Position numbers and translations under genes: made by a program. A stretch of 24,948 nucleotides of DNA from an uncultured Collinsella sp. (GTDB taxonomy: Bacteria > Actinomycetota > Coriobacteriia > Coriobacteriales > Coriobacteriaceae), in assembly GCA_900548515.1 (NCBI GenBank), contig URKU01000020.1:1-24948 (forward strand), in the 5' to 3' direction. Positions 20,068 through 24,948 of this stretch are shown here, piece by piece (positions within the stretch are counted from its first letter, which is position 1; each line of letters begins with the position of its first letter). Below the pieces are notes generated by a model, which was not told the DNA's origin, did not search any database, and worked only from the letters and a program-made list of their open reading frames with translations.

Positions 20068-22955
20068 TCGAGGACGCGGTTTCGTCAGGAACGCCGCAGT
20101 TTGTCATCGACTCCTATGCCACGCTTGCCGAACGCGCCAAAACGCAGTCCTTCGGCCTTATCGAGGAAGATGTGATTGTCCTCGATACCGAGACCACAGG
20201 TCTTTCGGTGCAGGACAATGAGCTGATCGAGATCTCGGCGGCCCGTCTTTCGGGCCGCGAGGTCGTCGACCGCTTCGATACCTTCGTGCATCCCAAGCAG
20301 CTGATTCCCGCCGAGATCACCGAGCTCACGAGCATTACAAATGCCGATGTGGCAGATGCCCCGTCGGCCGTTGAGGCCGTAGCCGCTCTCGCCGATTTTG
20401 TCGGTGGTTGCCCGGTAATCGCACATAACGCCACGTTCGACCGCTCGTTTATCGAGTCGGTCAAAGGCGGCGTCAACGTGAGCGATATCTGGATCGATTC
20501 GCTGGCGCTGTCGCGCATCGCGCTTCCGCGCCTGGCATCGCACAAGTTGTCTTTTATGGCCGATCTGTTTGGCTGTGACTCGGTATCACACCGTGCCAAT
20601 GCCGACGTCGACGCCCTGTGTGGCGTATGGCGCGTGTTGCTCGTGGCGCTCACCGACTTGCCTCAGGGCCTCATGGCGCGCCTAGCCGACATGCATCCGG
20701 ATGTGCCTTGGTCCTATCGTCCTATCTTCTCATTCTTGGCAGGGCAGAACCCTGGTTCTATCTTCTCTCTCAGCGCCGCTCGTGCTGACGTTCTCAAGGC
20801 CGATCGCGCCGACGATCGGGTGGACGCCGACGAACTGCCGGTCCTCAAGATGCCGAGTCGTGAGGAGATTGAGGCAGACTATGCGCCAGGTGGCCTGGTC
20901 AATCGCATGTATCCCACCTACGAGCCGCGTGATGAGCAGATCGCGATGGCGCTCGAGGTCCGCGATGCGCTGGTCACGGGCACTCATCGTGTAATTGAGG
21001 CGGGCACGGGCGTCGGCAAATCGATGGCCTATCTGGTGCCTTTTGCCGAGGCAGCGCGCCGTAACAACATCACGGTTGGTATTGCGACCAAATCGAACAA
21101 TCTTGCCGACCAGCTCATGTACCATGAGCTGCCAAAACTTGCCGAGCAACTGGACGGTGGTCTGTCATTTTGCGCTCTCAAGGGGTATGACCACTATCCA
21201 TGCCTGCGCAAGCTTGAGCGCATGAGCCGCGGCCAGGTCGAGATTACCACCAAGCGCGATCCGGCGGACACGCTCACGGCGGTCGCGGTCATTATGGCGT
21301 ACGTCTGCCAATCAGCCGATGGCGACCTCGACTCGCTCGGCATTCGGTGGCGCAGCGTCAACCGCCCCGACTTTACGACGGCCTCGCGCGAGTGTGCTCG
21401 TCGCCTCTGCCCGTTTTTCCCTGATAAATGTTTGGTCCACGGCGCTCGCCGTCGTGCAGCGCATGCCGACGTGGTGGTCACCAACCATTCCCTGCTGTTC
21501 CGCAATGTCGCGGCCGAGGGCAGGATTTTACCTCCGATTCGTCATTGGGTAATCGACGAGGCCCATTCCATCGAGCGCGAGGCGCGCCGTCAGTGGGCGC
21601 GCGTGGTGTCGGCGGACGAATCACGCGTTCTGTTTGAGCGCCTGGGTGGCTCGAGCACCGGTGCGCTAAGCCAGGTCTCCCGTGATTTGGCAACCTCCGA
21701 GGGCTCTACGCTCTATCTGGGCCTTACTGCCAAGGCGACGTCGACGGTTGCGCGCGCGAGCATGGCAATCGCCGACGTGTTCGATGGCGTTCGCGAGCTC
21801 GGCCGCCGTGCCCGTGGGGGTTATGACAATGCCAATCTATGGATTGGCCCCGAGCTGCGCGAATCTGACGACTGGCATGATTTCTTACAGTCGGCCTACG
21901 CTGCCATCGACGTATTGGAACAGGCTGACAAGAGCGTCGACGCGCTGGTGCAAGCCGTCGCCGCCGACAAGCCCGAGGTTGTTGTCGACCTGGGTGATAT
22001 CTCGCGCCGCCTGCACGAGCTGGCCGAGAACCTCAAACTCATCATTGATGGCACCGATGAACACTACGTGTATTCGCTGCAGGTCAATCGCAGGCTGCGT
22101 GCCGGCGGAGAGTCAATGACCGCAGAGCGCATCGACATTGGCGAGGCCTTGGCAACCGAGTGGCTGCCCGAGGTTCACACGGCTATCTTTGCCTCGGCGA
22201 CCATGACGGTGTCCAAAAGCTTCGAACACTTTAACCACGCGGTCGGCCTCGATCGCATCGGCGCTTCAACATCCTCATCGCTGCACTTGGACTCGAGCTA
22301 CGACTTCGATTCGAACATGGCTGTAGTCGTTGCGGGCGATATCCCCGATCCGCGCGATCGCGAGAGCTATCTTACGGCGCTCGAGCGCGTGCTGGTCGAC
22401 GCCCATCTTGCCATGGACGGATCGGTGCTCACACTGTTCACCAATCGGCGCGACATGGAAGACCTGTACGCCCGCGTTGAGCCCAAGATGGCCCGTGCGG
22501 GTCTGGAGCTCAACTGCCAGCAGCGCAACTCATCTCCTCGTCGCCTGCGCGATCGGTTTATCAACGAGCCGACCTCGTCGCTTTTTGCGCTTAAGGCCTT
22601 CTGGGAGGGGTTCGACGCCAGCGGCGAGACGCTGCGCTGCGTCATCATTCCCAAGCTGCCGTTCTCGAGTCCCACGGACCCGCTCTCGTGCGAGCGCAAC
22701 CTGCGCGAAGACCGCGCTTGGGCGCGCTATTCGCTGCCCGAGGCGGTGCTCGAGGTCAAGCAGGCGGCCGGCCGCCTTATCCGCTCGTCGACCGATTGCG
22801 GCGTGCTGATTCTGGCCGACCCGCGCCTGGTGACGAAGGGCTACGGAAAGAAGTTCTTAACGTCGCTGCCCACGAGCTCCTACCAGCGCATCGAATCGGC
22901 GCAGATCGGGCACTATCTGCAACTGTGGCGTGCACGCCACGAGCGGCGGCGCTAA
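20061..22955 (+). CDS. dinG: DinG-family protein: N-terminal DEDDh exonuclease fused to a Fe-S superfamily-2 helicase
   Basis: The 964-residue product joins two enzymes. The exonuclease domain (about 36-200) has DTETTG (Asp42, Glu44), AHNATFDRSF (Asp127) and HRANADVD (His177, Asp182), a complete DEDDh set. The helicase part has Walker A EAGTGVGKS (313-321) and the DEAH box VIDEAH (497-502). Cys381, Cys445, Cys450 and Cys457 lie between them with spacing close to the Fe-S cysteines of E. coli DinG/XPD-type helicases. Late motifs include SATMT and the arginine-rich QAAGRLIRS. It probably unwinds and trims structured DNA during repair. It starts inside the end of ddl (ATGCTAA). Its 3' end overlaps the convergent WYL gene by 3 bp. 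Confidence 0.93.
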   Translation: MLIEDAVSSGTPQFVIDSYATLAERAKTQSFGLIEEDVIVLDTETTGLSVQDNELIEISAARLSGREVVDRFDTFVHPKQLIPAEITELTSITNADVADAPSAVEAVAALADFVGGCPVIAHNATFDRSFIESVKGGVNVSDIWIDSLALSRIALPRLASHKLSFMADLFGCDSVSHRANADVDALCGVWRVLLVALTDLPQGLMARLADMHPDVPWSYRPIFSFLAGQNPGSIFSLSAARADVLKADRADDRVDADELPVLKMPSREEIEADYAPGGLVNRMYPTYEPRDEQIAMALEVRDALVTGTHRVIEAGTGVGKSMAYLVPFAEAARRNNITVGIATKSNNLADQLMYHELPKLAEQLDGGLSFCALKGYDHYPCLRKLERMSRGQVEITTKRDPADTLTAVAVIMAYVCQSADGDLDSLGIRWRSVNRPDFTTASRECARRLCPFFPDKCLVHGARRRAAHADVVVTNHSLLFRNVAAEGRILPPIRHWVIDEAHSIEREARRQWARVVSADESRVLFERLGGSSTGALSQVSRDLATSEGSTLYLGLTAKATSTVARASMAIADVFDGVRELGRRARGGYDNANLWIGPELRESDDWHDFLQSAYAAIDVLEQADKSVDALVQAVAADKPEVVVDLGDISRRLHELAENLKLIIDGTDEHYVYSLQVNRRLRAGGESMTAERIDIGEALATEWLPEVHTAIFASATMTVSKSFEHFNHAVGLDRIGASTSSSLHLDSSYDFDSNMAVVVAGDIPDPRDRESYLTALERVLVDAHLAMDGSVLTLFTNRRDMEDLYARVEPKMARAGLELNCQQRNSSPRRLRDRFINEPTSSLFALKAFWEGFDASGETLRCVIIPKLPFSSPTDPLSCERNLREDRAWARYSLPEAVLEVKQAAGRLIRSSTDCGVLILADPRLVTKGYGKKFLTSLPTSSYQRIESAQIGHYLQLWRARHERRR

Positions 22956-23869
22956 AGCGGACAAACGAGGGTTTTTGCCATATCGCACAGACGCTTTGAC
23001 AGGGCGGGGTCATCCAAGATGCGGATGGCTCCGCCCGCTGCGATTACCTGGCTCAGTAGCCAACGCTCGGAGCCGTAATGCACGGTTACCATTGCCATGT
23101 CTGCCCCGCTGCGCTCGATTAGGGTGATGCCGGCCCAGTCCAGATGTTCCGCCATATCGAATGGCATCAAGAGCTTTGCGCTACGCTGCGTCCGGGCAAG
23201 GGAATCGTGGAGGGATGCGACGTCCGGTGCGTGAGACACGACGGAGTCTTCCGTCAAGGTGAGTCCCTCGATTTTATCCATGCGATAGGTGCGCTGCTCA
23301 TCGACTGCGATGTCCCAGGCAATCAAGTATGTTTGGTCGCCGTTTGCCGTAATGCGCAAGGGGTCGACCAGACGCTCGCGTGGCCGTGCATCGTCCATCG
23401 AGCGATACGAGATGCGGCAGCGAACGCCGTCCTGAATGGCGCAGCTCAGCTGCTGCCAGTGCGACCCGTGGTTGGCGGTGTCAAAGACGCGCTGGTTATA
23501 GCCGAGCTCTTCGGGTAGAAGAGCATGCCGAATCCGGGCTGCCGTCTGTGGCTCGATCCCCAACGATTCAAGTTCGTGGTTGAGCACAGCGCCCTCGGCG
23601 GCACTCAGGCGCAACGGTAGAACACGCCCTGCGTCGCCGGTGAGGACCACACGCTCGCCGCGGCATTCGCAGATGATGCGCGCGCCCGATTCTCGGTCCG
23701 CGAGCGTCGAGACGATCTCGAGAATCTCGTCGAGCGACACCCCTGTGATGTCAAAGCGGCTGCAAATCTCGGCTCGTGTCATGCCGCTCTCGCCGGCGGC
23801 GTAGAGGGCCTCCATGATGTCGATGGCGCGCGAGAGTCTCTGCTCGCTGGTGAGTTTACGCACGGGCAT
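22952..23869 (-). CDS. WYL-domain transcriptional regulator, PafC-like (second gene of a pair)
   Basis: The product has 305 residues from the ATG at 23869; a TTG at 23890 in the same frame would add seven. The N-terminal part (about 10-75) looks like a winged helix (GMTRAEICSRFDITGVSLDEIL). After VLPLRLSAAEGAVLNHELESL comes a WYL-type domain with RISYRSMDD, RERLVDPLRI, YLIAWD and RTYRMDKIEGL. WYL domains sense nucleic acid or other ligands. The ATG overlaps the end of the upstream paralogue by 14 nt. Tandem, diverged WYL proteins of this size resemble actinobacterial PafB-PafC, which activate DNA-damage genes. That assignment is by layout and general pattern, not by alignment. Confidence 0.85.
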   Translation of the reverse strand: MPVRKLTSEQRLSRAIDIMEALYAAGESGMTRAEICSRFDITGVSLDEILEIVSTLADRESGARIICECRGERVVLTGDAGRVLPLRLSAAEGAVLNHELESLGIEPQTAARIRHALLPEELGYNQRVFDTANHGSHWQQLSCAIQDGVRCRISYRSMDDARPRERLVDPLRITANGDQTYLIAWDIAVDEQRTYRMDKIEGLTLTEDSVVSHAPDVASLHDSLARTQRSAKLLMPFDMAEHLDWAGITLIERSGADMAMVTVHYGSERWLLSQVIAAGGAIRILDDPALSKRLCDMAKTLVCPL

Positions 23870-24878
23870 GCTCGTGCACCGTCCTTTCAATGAGGCGGTT
23901 CCACGCCTGCTTGAGCGATTTGGGGGCCATGGGCCTCATGCCGTCCATGGCGTGGGCCATGCAAAATGAGGCGGCGGCTTCAAGGTCGCGCACGTCAACG
24001 GTCCAGATCCATCCCGCATCGGTGTGTGCGAGCTCACCTCGCCCGCGCGTGAGGCCGTTGATCATATCGATCTGCGTCTGAGGGGCGAACGAGAACGTGG
24101 CTGCAACGGGCGGTCGGTCGGCGAAATCGAATTCAAAGAACAGATAGTCGTTGAGATTGAAGTCCGTAGGGATGGCGTAGGCCTTCGAAGGACGCCAAGC
24201 GCGAACGATACGGTCGCAGCGGAATGTCCTGATGTCGTCGGTGACATTGTCGAGGCCGCAGAAGTACGCCACGCCCTCGCGTTCGAACATGCCGTAGACA
24301 CAGACGGTACGTTCTTTCTGCTCGCCGCGTCCGTTCTGATATAAAAATCGCAGCGCGCATCGCTCGGCAAAGGCGCTCCATACCGCATCGACGGTGGGAG
24401 AGCGGCGGATTGGTGCTTCGTCCACCGTCGTCCTACCGGTGAGATAGGCAATCTTGGAGCGAATATCGGCAAGCGGCGCGGCAAAGGTGGAAGAGCCGGC
24501 CGCTAGCGTCTGGTCGATGGCGTTGAGTAGGATATCGGCGTCGTCTGCGGTGATGAGGCCGCCTGCAGCAAACGTGTGCTCGCGGTCGATTGTCCACGAG
24601 CTTTCCTCGGTCTCCTGCGCACCGGCGGGGCGAACCTCCTTGATTAAGATGCCACGCTCGAGCAGTTTGTCACGATCGCGCCGAAACTTGCGCTTATCCG
24701 AGTCGATATTGCCCGAGCCATATCCCAGGTCAGAATCCAAGACGATCTGCTCGGTCGTCAGCGGTTCGGGGGAGCTGTTGAGCACAAAGAAAAGATTGAG
24801 GATGCGCTGAGCCGTTTTATCGAAACCGGGCTCCGAATTCCCCTTTTTAATTGTCGCGGTCGCGTCGCTTGCCGTCAT
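23856..24878 (-). CDS. WYL-domain transcriptional regulator, PafB-like (first gene of a pair)
   Basis: The 340-residue product has an N-terminal winged-helix region with helices resembling DeoR/WYL regulators (about 20-100: TAQRILNLFFVLNSSPEPLT, then KFRRDRDKLLERGILI). A WYL domain follows (about 170-245: LRFLYQNGRGEQKERTV, VAYFCGLDNVTDDIRTFRCD, RIVRAW) and then a WCX-type C-terminal extension (ATFSFAPQTQID). The start is ATG at 24878 with AGGA about seven bases before it. It is transcribed ahead of the second WYL gene, whose start lies inside its end, so both are probably made together. The 70 bp upstream (24879-24948) show no convincing promoter. Confidence 0.86.
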   Translation of the reverse strand: MTASDATATIKKGNSEPGFDKTAQRILNLFFVLNSSPEPLTTEQIVLDSDLGYGSGNIDSDKRKFRRDRDKLLERGILIKEVRPAGAQETEESSWTIDREHTFAAGGLITADDADILLNAIDQTLAAGSSTFAAPLADIRSKIAYLTGRTTVDEAPIRRSPTVDAVWSAFAERCALRFLYQNGRGEQKERTVCVYGMFEREGVAYFCGLDNVTDDIRTFRCDRIVRAWRPSKAYAIPTDFNLNDYLFFEFDFADRPPVAATFSFAPQTQIDMINGLTRGRGELAHTDAGWIWTVDVRDLEAAASFCMAHAMDGMRPMAPKSLKQAWNRLIERTVHEHARA

Positions 24879-24948
24879 AGAGTCCTCGCATGAGAAGGTG
24901 GTTTGCTGCCATGATTTTAGTCCGATATGGAGATTAGGCTATATCCTT

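Noticed and set aside
20398..20421. TTGTCGGTG in dinG, like the first half of the mycobacterial PafBC-dependent promoter motif
   Set aside because: It is inside the exonuclease coding region (around residue 113), the second half does not match the expected TAnnnT at the right spacing, and no gene starts downstream.
24920..24947. Imperfect GATAT...ATATC inverted repeat upstream of the first WYL gene as an operator
   Set aside because: The arms are only about five AT-rich bases and the region is cut by the window edge, so it is not distinguishable from chance.

Overview
This window is the replication-origin region of a high-G+C Gram-positive chromosome. I think it is a member of the Coriobacteriia, most likely Collinsella or a close relative. 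That placement is inferred from gene order, GC-rich codon use and the style of the proteins, not from a database search. No rRNA, tRNA, IS element, phage gene or CRISPR array is visible. Almost every gene is a recognisable housekeeping gene.

Left arm (1 to 12379), all on the minus strand. From the origin outwards it runs: an unusual GHKL-ATPase/Q-rich/winged-helix protein, dnaA, dnaN, recF, a DUF721 (DciA-type) gene, a terminator, gyrB, gyrA, a strong terminator, and a fused L-serine ammonia-lyase cut by the window edge. The first five form one dense replication operon. gyrB-gyrA is a second, with its own probable promoter.

Origin. There are two intergenic clusters of divergent DnaA-box-like sequences, one on each side of the ORF-dnaA pair (9108-9271 and 12393-12525). 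They share a 19-bp sequence (17/19 identical) and three exact copies of TTTTCAACAGGT. The dnaA-dnaN gap also holds an AT-rich tract and five consecutive TAA/TAG triplets in the geometry of the B. subtilis DnaA-trio element. Transcription diverges at about 12.4-12.7 kb, as expected at a bidirectional origin.

Right arm (12725 to 17764), plus strand: rpmH, rnpA, yidD, yidC, jag/khpB, terminator, rsmG, three perfect parS sites at an exact 39-bp period, parA, parB, and a small membrane protein that overlaps parB. The rsmG to small-protein block is clearly AT-richer than its surroundings. An identical 12-bp palindrome lies just before jag and just after the small-protein gene.

Far right (17881 to 24948): rlmN (minus), then ddl and an exonuclease-helicase DinG (plus, overlapping by 7 nt), facing a tandem pair of WYL-domain regulators (minus) that resemble the actinobacterial PafB/PafC DNA-damage regulators. 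The WYL pair and dinG share their 3' ends.

The most interesting candidates are the undescribed GHKL/Q-rich/HTH protein heading the dnaA operon, the non-canonical DnaA boxes paired with an altered DnaA recognition helix, and the paired palindromes that bracket the segregation block.
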